Below are positions 38,302 to 47,541 of a stretch of 64,000 bases of DNA, piece after piece (position 1 is the first letter of the stretch; every line of letters starts with the position of its first letter). Under the pieces are notes generated by a model. It was not told where the DNA came from and did not search any database. It saw only the letters and a program-made list of their open reading frames with translations. The stretch is taken from positions 186,001 to 250,000 of the forward strand of contig NZ_RBIN01000007.1 of NCBI RefSeq assembly GCF_003633775.1, in the 5' to 3' direction. Source of the DNA: Kushneria sinocarnis (GTDB lineage Bacteria > Pseudomonadota > Gammaproteobacteria > Pseudomonadales > Halomonadaceae). Both the position numbers and the translations under genes were made by a program.

Positions 38302-39069
38302 ATGAGCAAAGCGTCGTGTGTCAGGGCACTCGTGTTGGCGCTGATCGCCACTGCCATTTGCCTGTCCGCGGGAGTCGGGCAGAGCCGGGCGAGCGACGCC
38401 GACATGCAGATGCCCGACCTGCGTGAGCACCAGGCGGGGCCTGCACGCAAGATCGCGTTTTTCAGTCTGATGATCCCGCTGATCGAGCAGCAGAATGCCG
38501 AGATCGAACAAAATCGTCAGTGGCTGCAGACCATGCGCCGGCAGGGGCGCTGGTCGGCTGGTGAAAGGCGTCGCCTTGCCGCCCTCTGCAGCCGTTACCG
38601 GATGGGAGGTGCAGTGCCTGCGGCCATCGACTGGCCGCAGCTGCTCGAACGCGTGGATACCATTCCCATCCAGCTGGTACTGATTCAGGCCGTCGAGGAA
38701 TCCGGCTGGGGCACATCGCGCTTTGCCCGTGAGGGCAACAACCTGTTCGGGCTGCGCTGTTTCGGTACGGCCTGCGGCATGGCCCAGCGGGGGTCGGACC
38801 GCCGTTATCAGAGCTTCGATTCGGTGGGAGAGGCCGTACGCGCCTATCTCGATAATCTCAACACCCATCGCAGCTATGCCCGGCTTCGCCACAAGCGTGC
38901 CGAGCTGCGACGCCAGCACCGCAGTGTGACGGCGCTGGCACTGATCCCCGAACTGAAGGGGTATTCGATTCGTGGCGAGGCCTATCTGGCGGCGCTGGAA
39001 TCGCTGCTGCACAGCAATGCATCACTGATCGAGCGGCTGCGCAGCGACGCCGTGGCATCGCTCTCCTGA
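38302..39069 (+). CDS. Bax-like glucosaminidase-domain protein
   Basis: A 255-residue exported protein with a signal peptide (hydrophobic residues about 8-25) and a C-terminal glucosaminidase-type lysozyme fold like that of Bax and FlgJ: Q-A-V-E-E-S-G-W-G-T-S-R-F-A near residue 130 (putative catalytic Glu), then N-N-L-F-G-L-R-C-F and a late S-x-R-G-E-A-Y segment. It probably acts on peptidoglycan. Two cysteines in the R-C-F-G-T-A-C stretch could form a disulfide. It converges on the two-component pair and has no partner genes. Confidence 0.85.
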   Translation: MSKASCVRALVLALIATAICLSAGVGQSRASDADMQMPDLREHQAGPARKIAFFSLMIPLIEQQNAEIEQNRQWLQTMRRQGRWSAGERRRLAALCSRYRMGGAVPAAIDWPQLLERVDTIPIQLVLIQAVEESGWGTSRFAREGNNLFGLRCFGTACGMAQRGSDRRYQSFDSVGEAVRAYLDNLNTHRSYARLRHKRAELRRQHRSVTALALIPELKGYSIRGEAYLAALESLLHSNASLIERLRSDAVASLS

Positions 39070-39075
39070 AGGGCC

Positions 39076-40545
39076 TTACGCCGCTACCGGCCAGACAATG
39101 CTGACCTCCAGACCGTGCGGCACCCGATTGCGCAGCTGCATCGACGCATGCTGACGCTGCACCAGTTCCTTGACGATCGATAGCCCCAGGCCGCTGCCGG
39201 AGGTGCGCTGGTCATTGTTGCGATGAAAGCGCTCGGTGACCTTTGCCAGAGCCTCGGGGGCAATGCCCGGGCCATCATCGAGCACTCGGATGACCGGCCG
39301 CTGCTGACTGTCCTGCTCCAGACTCAGGATGACGCTGCCGCCTTCGGGCGTATAGCGCAGGGCGTTGTCGATCAGATTGCGCAGCAGTACCCCGAGTTCG
39401 GTCGGGTCGGCCCTGACCGGCAGCGTATCCAGTCCATCGATGGCCAGTTGCTGACCCCGGTCACTGGCCAGCGGCCAGAGCTCACTGGAAAGCTGGGCCG
39501 CGATGGGATAAAGATCGATGATCTCGGGGGGGCGCTGGGGCGTGCGTTCGAGCCGGGCCAGGGTCAGCAGCTGATCGACCACCCGCTGGAGCCGCTCGAT
39601 ACCGCAACGTGCCTTGTGCAGGGAGTTCAGCTGCAGCACCTGCTGGCCCTGCTCACCACCATCGGTTCGGCTGAGCCGTGCGGCTTCTTCATCGGCCTGG
39701 GCGTTATCGAGATGAATGCGGACTCCGGCCAGTGGAGTGCGCAGCTCATGAGCGGCATCGGCGGTAAAGCGACGCTCCCGGTCCAGCGCCAGCCGCAGCC
39801 GGTCGATGAAGGCATTGATGGCTTCGATCAGGCCCTCGAGTTCGCGAGGCGTGGCATGCTCGATGGTGGTCAGGTCCTGGTGATGACGCTGGGCCACCTG
39901 ACGGGTCAGGGCGTCGATCGGTTTCAGGCCGCGGCGGATGATCCACCAGATGGCCAGGCCGATGAGCGGCAGGATCAGCAGATAGGGCAGGGTGTTGCCA
40001 TAGACGATCTTGCGGGCCAGCTCCTGCTGGAAGTCCTCGCGCAGCCCGATCGAGATCCAGATACCGCTGTCGCGATCATCGAGACTGAACACCCGCCAAC
40101 GCTCATCGTCATAGGTCACCCAGCGGTAACCGGCTTCATGCGGCGCCGGGAAACGCCCGGCATCGTTCCAGTAGGCACTGAGCAGCAGTGGTGAGCCATC
40201 GTCATGCCAGAAGCCCATGGAGAGCAGCCGCTCCTCGTGCATGAATCGCCTGGGCGGGCCATTCTCGCTCCGGGTGGCAGGGGGCCGCTGGCTGTCCGAG
40301 TCGCCATAGTACTGTGCCAGGTGACCGGGCTGATTGAGGTGGTCGAGCAGATCGCGATAGTCGCGCGTATTCATGTCACTACCCAGCATGCCGGCGACCA
40401 CCCGGGTCATCTGGGCGAGCTGGGCGTCGAAGATCTCGTCCATCTCGTGATCGGTGGTGAACCACGCCGACAGTGCTGACAGGCCGGCGCCGGCGAAGAC
40501 CACGATCATCAGGGTGCGGGTCAGGTAGCGGCGGATCGATTTCAT
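39076..40545 (-). CDS. Two-component sensor histidine kinase (QseC/PmrB-like)
   Basis: A 489-residue inner-membrane kinase: TM1 at about 10-28, a periplasmic sensor of about 155 residues, TM2 at about 186-203, a HAMP-like linker, the phosphoacceptor His266 (D-A-A-H-E-L-R-T-P) and a C-terminal ATPase with the N-box L-I-D-N-A-L-R-Y, D-D-G-P-G-I and G-S-G-L-G-L. Its ATG overlaps the stop of the regulator gene (ATGA), so the pair is made together. The stimulus cannot be read from the sequence; QseC/PmrB relatives sense metals, cationic peptides or catechol-like signals. Confidence 0.92.
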   Translation of the reverse strand: MKSIRRYLTRTLMIVVFAGAGLSALSAWFTTDHEMDEIFDAQLAQMTRVVAGMLGSDMNTRDYRDLLDHLNQPGHLAQYYGDSDSQRPPATRSENGPPRRFMHEERLLSMGFWHDDGSPLLLSAYWNDAGRFPAPHEAGYRWVTYDDERWRVFSLDDRDSGIWISIGLREDFQQELARKIVYGNTLPYLLILPLIGLAIWWIIRRGLKPIDALTRQVAQRHHQDLTTIEHATPRELEGLIEAINAFIDRLRLALDRERRFTADAAHELRTPLAGVRIHLDNAQADEEAARLSRTDGGEQGQQVLQLNSLHKARCGIERLQRVVDQLLTLARLERTPQRPPEIIDLYPIAAQLSSELWPLASDRGQQLAIDGLDTLPVRADPTELGVLLRNLIDNALRYTPEGGSVILSLEQDSQQRPVIRVLDDGPGIAPEALAKVTERFHRNNDQRTSGSGLGLSIVKELVQRQHASMQLRNRVPHGLEVSIVWPVAA

Positions 40546-41204
40546 GACAGCCGATCGTCGAGGCGATAGCCGATGCCGCGCAGGGTCACGATCAGACGGT
40601 TGTCGAGCTTCTTGCGCAGATGGTGGATATGCACCTCGAGGGCGTTGGATTCCACTTCATCCTGCCAGCCGTAGAGCAGCTGTTCGAGATGGGGCCGGGT
40701 CATGACCTGGCCGGGATGGCTGGCCATTTCCAGCAGCAGGGCATATTCGCGGCGACTGAGCGTGACCGGATTGCCACGCCAGGTGACCTCGCGACGGGAG
40801 TCGTCGATGGTCAGCTCGCCCACCTCGATGCACTGGTTGGCCCGCCCGGCGGCACGCCGGCAGATGGCGCGCATGCGCGCAACCAGTTCTTCCAGCTCGA
40901 AGGGCTTGAGAACATAGTCATCGGCACCGGCATCCAGCCCGGCGACCCGATCCTCGACCCCGTCGCGCGCGGTCAGGATCAGCACCGGGACACTGTGCTG
41001 GCGGCGCAGTCGACGCAGGACTTCCATGCCGTCCATGCTGGGCAGGCCGAGATCCAGAATCACCACGGAGAAATCATCCGTTTCCAGCGCCGTCAGAGCC
41101 TGTTGGCCATCGGTCAGCCACTCCACGGTATAACCTTCACGCCGGAGTGCCGTTTCCACACCATCGCCGAGCAATGGGTCGTCTTCAATGAATAGCACTC
41201 GCAT
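40542..41204 (-). CDS. OmpR-family response regulator (QseB/PmrA-like)
   Basis: A 220-residue regulator with an N-terminal receiver domain (phospho-acceptor Asp51 in V-I-L-D-L-G-L-P; acidic pair E-D-D at 7-9; conserved Lys in V-L-K-P-F) and a C-terminal winged helix of the OmpR type ending in L-R-G-I-G-Y-R-L. It is the first gene of the pair and is divergent from selO with about 120 bp between. Autoregulation and control of envelope genes are usual for this branch, but no target is visible here. Confidence 0.93.
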   Translation of the reverse strand: MRVLFIEDDPLLGDGVETALRREGYTVEWLTDGQQALTALETDDFSVVILDLGLPSMDGMEVLRRLRRQHSVPVLILTARDGVEDRVAGLDAGADDYVLKPFELEELVARMRAICRRAAGRANQCIEVGELTIDDSRREVTWRGNPVTLSRREYALLLEMASHPGQVMTRPHLEQLLYGWQDEVESNALEVHIHHLRKKLDNRLIVTLRGIGYRLDDRLS

Positions 41205-41326
41205 GGTGCGACTCCACTCTGCTCATGAGTAAGGATCCGTTCGCTGTGGGACGGCAATGTTAGGCGTGCGTTCCCGGCCCTTGCTAGAGTATGAGTCATG
41301 GCCATGCCGACGGATACGGAATACTG

Positions 41327-42784
41327 ATGACGCTGGAACGACTCGAGTTCGATAACGCCTATGCGCGGCTGCCGGAGTATTTCTATACCCGCGTGCAGCC
41401 GACACCGCGGCGCGGTACGCGCGTGCTGGACACCAGTCCGGACTGCGCCGAACTGCTGGGCCTGGAGGCGGCAGGACTCGACGATGAGCCGCTGCGGGCC
41501 CTGATGGCCGGAGAACAACTGCTGCCGGGGATGGATCCGCTGGCGCAGAAGTATACCGGTCACCAGTTCGGCGTCTACAACCCGGCGCTGGGTGATGGTC
41601 GGGGGCTGCTGCTCGGCGAGGTACGTACCCCGCACGGGCCGCTGGATCTGCATCTCAAGGGCTCGGGACAGACACCTTACTCGCGCTTCGCCGACGGACA
41701 GGCGGTACTGCGCAGCTCGATCCGGGAGTACCTGGTCAGCGAGCACCTGGCGGCGCTGGGTATCCCCACGACCCGGGCACTGGCGGTGGCCGTCAATGAT
41801 GAGCGGGTGCAGCGCGAAACCGTGGAGCCCGGTGCGACCCTCTTGCGCGTGGCGGAGAGTCATGTGCGTTTCGGTCACTTCGAATGGCTGGCCTACAAGG
41901 GCGACGAGGATGGTCTGCAACGGCTGGCCGACCATGTCATCGAACGCCACCGGCCCTGGCTGCGCGAACATGAAACCCCTTATGCAGCGCTGTTCGAGGA
42001 CGTGGTGGCGCGTACCGCGGAGCTGATCGCCCGCTGGCAGGCCTACGGCTTCGTGCACGCCGTGATGAATACCGACAACATGTCGATTCTGGGGCTGACC
42101 ATCGATTACGGGCCCTACGCCTTCCTGGATACCTACATTCCCGATCGGGTGCCCAACCATACCGATACCGAAGGGCGCTACGCCTTCGATCAGCAGGCCG
42201 GAGTGGCGCTGTGGAACCTCAATCGGCTGGGCAATGCGCTGATGCCGCTGGTCGAGCGCGAGGCGCTGGTCAGCGCGCTGGAAAGCTTCAGTGGTCAGCT
42301 GCAGCAGGCATTCGGCGCGGTCATGCGCCAGCGGCTCGGGCTAACAACACCGCAGGACGATGATGCCGAGCTCTGCCGGGAGTGGCTGACCCTGCTCTAT
42401 CAGAGCGGTGCGGACTATCATCGCGCTTTCCGGATGCTGTCGTATTACGATGGCAGCGAGATGCAGCGTGCCCGGCTGGCGCGTGAGGTGCCGGATCCCT
42501 CGGCACTGGCGCAGTGGCTCGAGCGCTACGACGCTCGGCTGGCCACCGAGCAGCGCACCACCGAGGAACGCCTCGAGGCCATGCAGGCGGTCAATCCCGT
42601 CTATGTACTGCGTACTCATATTGCCCAGCGGGCCATCGAGGCCGCCGAACGGGGCGATCGAGACGAACTGGGGCTGATCCGTGAGTGCCTGTGCCGGCCC
42701 TTTACGCCACGCCCGGGGTGCGAGGCCTATGAGCAGGCGCCGCCGGCGGATGAAGCGGCCGTCTGTCTGTCGTGTTCATCATGA
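41327..42784 (+). CDS. selO: Protein adenylyltransferase SelO (YdiU)
   Basis: A 485-residue pseudokinase-fold enzyme that transfers AMP from ATP to Ser, Thr or Tyr of redox proteins. Visible are the nucleotide-site stretch H-L-K-G-S-G-Q-T-P-Y-S-R near residue 115, the R-S-S-I-R-E-Y segment and the metal-site N-T-D-N-M-S and D-Y-G-P-Y-A-F near 245-265. The C-terminus ends V-C-L-S-C-S-S, with Cys at the place where eukaryotic SelO carries selenocysteine. The ATG was chosen to match the family start. It is about 75 bp upstream of gpsA on the same strand. Confidence 0.95.
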   Translation: MTLERLEFDNAYARLPEYFYTRVQPTPRRGTRVLDTSPDCAELLGLEAAGLDDEPLRALMAGEQLLPGMDPLAQKYTGHQFGVYNPALGDGRGLLLGEVRTPHGPLDLHLKGSGQTPYSRFADGQAVLRSSIREYLVSEHLAALGIPTTRALAVAVNDERVQRETVEPGATLLRVAESHVRFGHFEWLAYKGDEDGLQRLADHVIERHRPWLREHETPYAALFEDVVARTAELIARWQAYGFVHAVMNTDNMSILGLTIDYGPYAFLDTYIPDRVPNHTDTEGRYAFDQQAGVALWNLNRLGNALMPLVEREALVSALESFSGQLQQAFGAVMRQRLGLTTPQDDDAELCREWLTLLYQSGADYHRAFRMLSYYDGSEMQRARLAREVPDPSALAQWLERYDARLATEQRTTEERLEAMQAVNPVYVLRTHIAQRAIEAAERGDRDELGLIRECLCRPFTPRPGCEAYEQAPPADEAAVCLSCSS

Positions 42785-42859
42785 GCCGGCCATTGACCCG
42801 CCGTCGGCCTTTCGCCAGGTTGGGCGCCCTGCGCCGTGTGACTTCTACAGGATGATTCA

Positions 42860-44002
42860 ATGACTGTGCATTCGGCCTTTGCCGATCACTCCACCGCCTC
42901 CCGTCCGTCGGGTGAGCGCTCGCTGCAGGTGGCTGTACTGGGCGGCGGCAGCTTCGGCACCGCACTGGCGAGCATCGCGGCCACCCGGGGGGCGCACGTA
43001 CGCCAGTGGCTGCGTGACGAGCAGCTGGTGGCCCACATCAATGAGCAGCACGTCAACGTCCGTTATCTGCCGAACTTCGCCATCGATCCCTCGGTACACG
43101 CCTCCAGTGACATGGCGTTTGTGCTCGAGCAGGCCGAGCTGGTGCTGGTGGCCATTCCCTCGGGTGCCTTTCGGGCCGTGGTGCGTCAGGCAGCGCCACT
43201 GATCGGTACCGAGACCCTGCTGGTCAGTACCACCAAGGGCATCGAGGCAGGCGACGATTTCCATCTGATGAGCCAGATCCTCGAGGAGGAAACCGTCAGT
43301 CGGCATATCGGGGTGCTCTCCGGCCCCAATCTGGCGGCCGAGATTGCCGAGGGCCATCTCAGCGCCAGCGTCATCGCCAGCGATGATGACATGACCCGGG
43401 CCCGTATCCAGCAGGCCCTGAGCTGCGATCATTTCCGGGTCTATGCCAGCAATGACCGCTTCGGCGTGGAGCTGGGCGGTGCGCTCAAGAACATCTATGC
43501 CATTGCCGTGGGGATGGCAGCGGCGCTGGGCATGGGGGAAAACACCCGCAGCATGCTGATGACCCGAGCCCTGGCCGAAATGAGCCGGTTTGCCGTGGCG
43601 CGGGGCGCCAGTCCGATGACCTTTCTCGGGCTGGCCGGCATCGGTGATCTGATCGTGACCTGTTCCTCGCCGCTGTCGCGCAACTATCGGGTGGGCTATG
43701 CCATCGGAGAGGGGCGTTCGCTCGAGGAGGCGGTTGAAGCGCTCGGGCAGGTGGCCGAAGGGGTCAATACGGTGCATCTGATCGTGGATCGGGCACAGCG
43801 CGACGGTGTTTACATGCCGCTGGCCCAGGCCCTGTACCAGGTGCTGTTCGAAGGGGTTGATCCGCGTGACATGGCGCTGTCGCTGATGCGCAGCGAACAG
43901 GGCAGCGATGTCGAATTCACCCTCCCGCGGGAAGCCGCACTCGACGCCCAGCGGCGGGCGGCCCGCACCCATCCAAACGACTCACGGGATACGCTGACAT
44001 GA
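42860..44002 (+). CDS. gpsA: Glycerol-3-phosphate dehydrogenase [NAD(P)+]
   Basis: A 380-residue cytosolic enzyme that makes sn-glycerol-3-phosphate from dihydroxyacetone phosphate for phospholipids. The Rossmann loop G-G-G-S-F-G-T-A-L is near residue 28, the T-K-G-I-E block near 120, the catalytic Lys in G-G-A-L-K-N-I-Y near 210, and the R-N-Y-R-V-G segment follows near 270. Both termini are longer than usual (340), with an N-terminal tail of about 22 residues and a charged C-terminal tail. The stop overlaps the sixA ATG (ATGA). Confidence 0.95.
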   Translation: MTVHSAFADHSTASRPSGERSLQVAVLGGGSFGTALASIAATRGAHVRQWLRDEQLVAHINEQHVNVRYLPNFAIDPSVHASSDMAFVLEQAELVLVAIPSGAFRAVVRQAAPLIGTETLLVSTTKGIEAGDDFHLMSQILEEETVSRHIGVLSGPNLAAEIAEGHLSASVIASDDDMTRARIQQALSCDHFRVYASNDRFGVELGGALKNIYAIAVGMAAALGMGENTRSMLMTRALAEMSRFAVARGASPMTFLGLAGIGDLIVTCSSPLSRNYRVGYAIGEGRSLEEAVEALGQVAEGVNTVHLIVDRAQRDGVYMPLAQALYQVLFEGVDPRDMALSLMRSEQGSDVEFTLPREAALDAQRRAARTHPNDSRDTLT

Positions 44003-44499
44003 AACTCTACATCATGCGCCATGGCGAGGCCGTCTCGGGTACGCCGGACGTCAGTCGGGCACTCGATGTCACCGGCCAGCAGGAAGTGGCCCGCATGGCC
44101 GAATGGCTGTTCTCGGCCATGGATGATGAGACGCGGCCACGGCTGCATATCGTCGCCAGCCCCTATGACCGCGCCCAGCAGACGGCGCGGATCATGTCAC
44201 GTCAGCTGCAGGTCGACGATGTCATGGCGCTGCCGCTGATCACGCCCGATGCGCCGGTCGAGTCGGTTATCGAGTGGCTGGCGGACAATGTCGGGGTCGG
44301 CGCCGATGATGCGCCCTGGATGCTGGTCAGTCACATGCCGCTGGTGGCCGAGCTGACGGGGCGACTCGTCGATGGCGGCCCTCAGGCCCGCCTGCCGATG
44401 GGGACCGCGGATATCGTGGAGCTTGAAGCCGAGGTCTGGGCGGATGGCTGTGCCCGCCTGGTGCGGCATGTCACGCCGGACAGTGCCACCATCAGCTGA
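43999..44499 (+). CDS. sixA: Phosphohistidine phosphatase SixA
   Basis: A 166-residue histidine phosphatase of the phosphoglycerate-mutase-like fold. The catalytic M-R-H-G-E-A motif is at the N-terminus and the second catalytic His is in V-S-H-M-P-L near residue 112. It removes phosphate from His of phosphotransfer proteins (ArcB and nitrogen PTS in E. coli). Translation is coupled to gpsA by a four-base overlap, an arrangement also known from pseudomonads. Confidence 0.92.
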   Translation: MKLYIMRHGEAVSGTPDVSRALDVTGQQEVARMAEWLFSAMDDETRPRLHIVASPYDRAQQTARIMSRQLQVDDVMALPLITPDAPVESVIEWLADNVGVGADDAPWMLVSHMPLVAELTGRLVDGGPQARLPMGTADIVELEAEVWADGCARLVRHVTPDSATIS

Positions 44500-44514
44500 A
44501 GCCGGGAATCGCTC

Positions 44515-44823
44515 ATGAGCTACATCGTGAACAATCGGGTCTTCGTGACCGAGGACTACCGGGAGATGTTCGAGACCCGCTTTCGCCAGCGCGCCGGCGA
44601 GATCGAACAGCAGCCCGGCTTCGTTGCCATGCGCATCCTGCGCCCGCAGGGCAGCCAGGCTCCCTATGTGGTCGAGACCGAATGGGAGAGCCAGCAGGCC
44701 TTTCGTGACTGGGTCAACAGTGACGATTTCCAGCAGGCCCATGCCAACCCGATGCCGAAGGAAGCCTTTCTCGAAGGAGGTGGCCTCGAGCAGTTCGAGG
44801 TCATCATCGAAGCCCGGCGCTAG
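44515..44823 (+). CDS. ABM-domain monooxygenase (HmoA-like)
   Basis: A 102-residue ferredoxin-like-fold protein of the antibiotic biosynthesis monooxygenase family. The N-x-x-x-V segment at the start and the E-T-E-W-E-S-Q-Q-A-F-R-D-W block near residue 60 are typical of members annotated as heme-degrading HmoA-like or as quinol monooxygenases. It lies 15 bp after sixA and is likely cotranscribed. The substrate is not known. Confidence 0.8.
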   Translation: MSYIVNNRVFVTEDYREMFETRFRQRAGEIEQQPGFVAMRILRPQGSQAPYVVETEWESQQAFRDWVNSDDFQQAHANPMPKEAFLEGGGLEQFEVIIEARR

Positions 44824-44847
44824 GGCTTTTCCGACGCTTTGGCCGCC

Positions 44848-44897
44848 GTGGCAGGCATGGTCTCGGCGGTACGCTGCGATGGCGCCCGGCCTGCCAC
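44848..44897. repeat. 9-bp inverted repeat downstream of the ABM gene
   Basis: Perfect arms GTGGCAGGC (44848-44856) and GCCTGCCAC (44889-44897) with a 32-base spacer. No T-run follows. It may be a 3' hairpin of the gpsA-sixA-ABM transcript or an operator-like element before gudD. Confidence 0.4.
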
Positions 44898-44981
44898 CAT
44901 GGTCGAACTTGTTCGCTGCGCCGCAAGCCAGCAGAATCCTGCCTGTATGATGTATGACATCCTTTGCTGCAGGAATATGCC

Positions 44982-46307
44982 ATGCTTCCGACCGTTACCC
45001 GCATGACCGTCGTTCCGGTGGCCGGTTACGACAGCTTTCTGCTCAATCTCAGTGGCGGCCATGCGCCCTGGTTCATCCGCTGTGTGGTGATTCTCGAGGA
45101 TAGCGCCGGCCACCGCGGGGTTGGCGAAATTCCCTGCAGTGACGGCATCCTGCAGGGGCTTGATCAGTGCGAAGCCCTGGTGGTGGGGAGCTCGGTAGCT
45201 GCGCTGAAGGGCACCCTCGAACGCGTACGCCGGCGCCTGGCCGCCAACGGCCGCGAGGAGCGGGGGCGCCAGACCTTCGATCTGCGCGTGGCCGTCCATG
45301 TCATCACCGCGATCGAATCGGCGCTGTTTGATCTGATGGGGCAGGCCGTGGCGCTGCCGGTGGCCGATCTGCTGGGGCGCTATGGCCGCCAGCGTGATGA
45401 GGTCGAGGCGCTCGGCTATCTGTTCCTGCTCGGCGATCCGGCCCGGACCGATCTGCCCTATCCGCAGCCGGAGGCGCCGCGGGATCGCTGGGATGAGGTG
45501 CGCCGCCGGGAGGCCCTGACGCCGGAGGCCGTGGTCGAACTGGCCCGGGCAGCGCATGAGCGCTACGGCTTTCGCGACTTCAAGCTCAAGGGCGGCGTGC
45601 TCGAACCCGAGCGGGAGGCCGACTGTATCCGGGCGCTCCACGAGGCCTTTCCCGAGGCGCGGCTGACCCTGGATCCCAATGGGGCCTGGTCACTGGAAGA
45701 GGCCGTGCGGGTGCTGACGCCGATCCGGCACATGCTCAGCTATGCCGAGGACCCCTGCGGTCAGGAGCAGAGCTGGTCGGGCCGTGAAACGATGGCGGAA
45801 TTCCGCCGTCGCACCGGCCTGCCCACCGCCACCAACATGATTGCCACCGACTTCAAGCAGCTGCAGTACGCCCTGCAGGTTGGCGCAGTGGATATCCCGC
45901 TGGCGGACTGTCACTTCTGGACCATGCAGGGGGCCGTCACCGTGGGCGAATTGTGCCATGAGTGGGGGCTGACCTGGGGGTCGCACAGCAATAATCATTT
46001 CGATATCTCGCTGGCGATGATGACCCATGTAGCGGCTGCCTGTCCCGGCGAGATTACCGCCATTGATACGCACTGGATCTGGCAGGATGGTCAGCGCATC
46101 ACCCGCGAGCCGCTGCCGATCCGCGACGGTCGGCTCCGGGTACCGGAGGTGCCGGGCCTGGGGGTTGAGCTCGATGACAGCAAACTCGAGCAGGCCCATC
46201 GGCTCTATCGCTCGCTTGATGTGCGCCAGCGCGATGACGCCCTGGCGATGCAGTATCTGATCGAAGGCTGGCAGTTCGATCCCAAGCGTCCGGCGCTGGT
46301 GCGCTGA
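44982..46307 (+). CDS. gudD: Glucarate dehydratase
   Basis: A 441-residue enolase-superfamily enzyme that converts D-glucarate (and L-idarate) to 5-keto-4-deoxyglucarate. The second-base Lys motif K-L-K-G-G is near residue 207, the metal ligands appear in L-D-P-N-G and Y-A-E-D-P near 235-260, the third in T-N-M-I-A-T-D, and the acid/base His in H-S-N-N-H near 340. The length matches E. coli GudD (446). The ATG at 44982 has AGGAA seven bases upstream. No other glucarate genes (garD, garL, gudP) are adjacent. Confidence 0.93.
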   Translation: MLPTVTRMTVVPVAGYDSFLLNLSGGHAPWFIRCVVILEDSAGHRGVGEIPCSDGILQGLDQCEALVVGSSVAALKGTLERVRRRLAANGREERGRQTFDLRVAVHVITAIESALFDLMGQAVALPVADLLGRYGRQRDEVEALGYLFLLGDPARTDLPYPQPEAPRDRWDEVRRREALTPEAVVELARAAHERYGFRDFKLKGGVLEPEREADCIRALHEAFPEARLTLDPNGAWSLEEAVRVLTPIRHMLSYAEDPCGQEQSWSGRETMAEFRRRTGLPTATNMIATDFKQLQYALQVGAVDIPLADCHFWTMQGAVTVGELCHEWGLTWGSHSNNHFDISLAMMTHVAAACPGEITAIDTHWIWQDGQRITREPLPIRDGRLRVPEVPGLGVELDDSKLEQAHRLYRSLDVRQRDDALAMQYLIEGWQFDPKRPALVR

Positions 46308-46337
46308 AGCCGGCGAGGGCGCGCCGGCGGCCGGCGG

Positions 46338-47284
46338 TCAGATCAGCCCGGTCAGCTGCATCGCAAAGATGCCCAGCGTAATGGTGAGCCCGGTACCCAG
46401 CGTGGTAATGGCAATGATGTTGGCGGCCAGCTCGGCATTGCCGCCCATGGCCTTGGCCATCACGAAGCTGGTCGCGGCCGAGGGGCTGCCCAGATAGAGC
46501 ATGATCAGCGCCAGCTGACGCCCCTCGAAGCCGAAGGGCAGGGCGAGCAGCACCCCGGCCAGCGGCAGCCAGACCATCTTGATCAGGCTGGCGCCGATGG
46601 CCGTGCGACTGGCGTTGCGAATGGCGGTGACCGACATGGTGCCGCCGATGCTGATCAGGGCCAGCGGCAGGGTGAGATTGGCAAAGTACTCTCCCGAGGT
46701 GTGCAGCCACGCGGGCAGGTGCAGTCCGCTGACGGCGAACAGCAGCCCGGCCACCACCCCCAGGATCAGCGGATTCTTCACGATCTTGAGCGCGATGGAA
46801 GACCAGTCGGTGCGCCCCCGGGCTGATAGGCGGCCAGTACGATCACTGACAGTACGTTGTAGAGCGGAATGATCACGGCGATCATCAGACTCCCGGCGGA
46901 GAGCCCGAAATCCCCGTAGAGACTGGCGGCCAGCGCCAGCCCCACGATCCCGCCATTGCCCCGGAAGGCGGCCTGCACGTAGGCCCCGCGATCGCTGACG
47001 GTGACGCGCTGTCGCGCCCACAGCCAGATGATCACGAAGCTGGCCAGGGTAATCACCGCCATGTAGGCCAGCAGTCCCGGCATCACGGCCTGGGACATGT
47101 CGGCGTCGATCAGCGACAGGAAGATCAGCGTCGGCATGGCACCGCGAAACACCAGCCGCGAGGCGGTGTCGATGAAGGCGTGATCGATCCATTTCAGCTG
47201 CTTGAGCGCGATGCCCAGCAGTACCATGGCAAAGACGGGCGCGGTGACATTGAAGGTTTCGGCGAACAGACCGAGAGGATTCAT
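46338..47284 (-). pseudogene. AEC-family permease, interrupted by a one-base frameshift
   Basis: The two halves of an auxin-efflux-carrier (AEC) family transporter lie in different minus-strand frames. The N-terminal half (from ATG 47284) starts M-N-P-L-G-L-F-A-E-T and runs through L-S-V-I-V-L-A-A-Y-Q-P-G-G. The C-terminal half continues as R-T-D-W-S-S-I-A-L-K-I-V-K-N-P and ends G-I-F-A-M-Q-L-T-G-L-I. The switch occurs at the C/G run 46815-46822; one extra G in that run would restore a 315-residue protein with ten membrane segments. The loss is either a real mutation, phase variation or a homopolymer read error. AEC carriers export or import organic acids or amino acids. Confidence 0.85.
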
Positions 47285-47292
47285 GCGCTGTA

Positions 47293-47397
47293 CTATCCGG
47301 GCAGGGTTGCGAAGGCGTAGAGCAGGGCAAGGCCTGCTGTCACGAAGAAGACGGCATTGCGCGTTCCGGTAGAGCGTTCGCGGCGTGGACGTGACAT
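47293..47397 (-). CDS. 34-residue single-pass membrane peptide upstream of the AEC gene
   Basis: A short frame with a basic N-terminus (M-S-R-P-R-R-E-R) and one hydrophobic helix at about residues 15-32 (A-V-F-F-V-T-A-G-L-A-L-L-Y). A very strong ribosome site (AGGGGGGAA) sits six bases before the ATG, better than the one for the AEC gene, whose ATG follows eight bases after this stop. That points to real translation and coupling. No family is recognised; it is too short for most gene finders. Confidence 0.55.
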   Translation of the reverse strand: MSRPRRERSTGTRNAVFFVTAGLALLYAFATLPG

Positions 47398-47541
47398 GCG
47401 GTTCCCCCCTGATCGACCATGGTGGCAGAGATGATAACCGTGATGCAGTAACACGCCCAGCATTCAACGGGGTATCGCCCATGCATATGCCTGACGGTCG
47501 GCGTATGCTTGTTGCATTTTCTGCATATTCGGAGAGATGGC

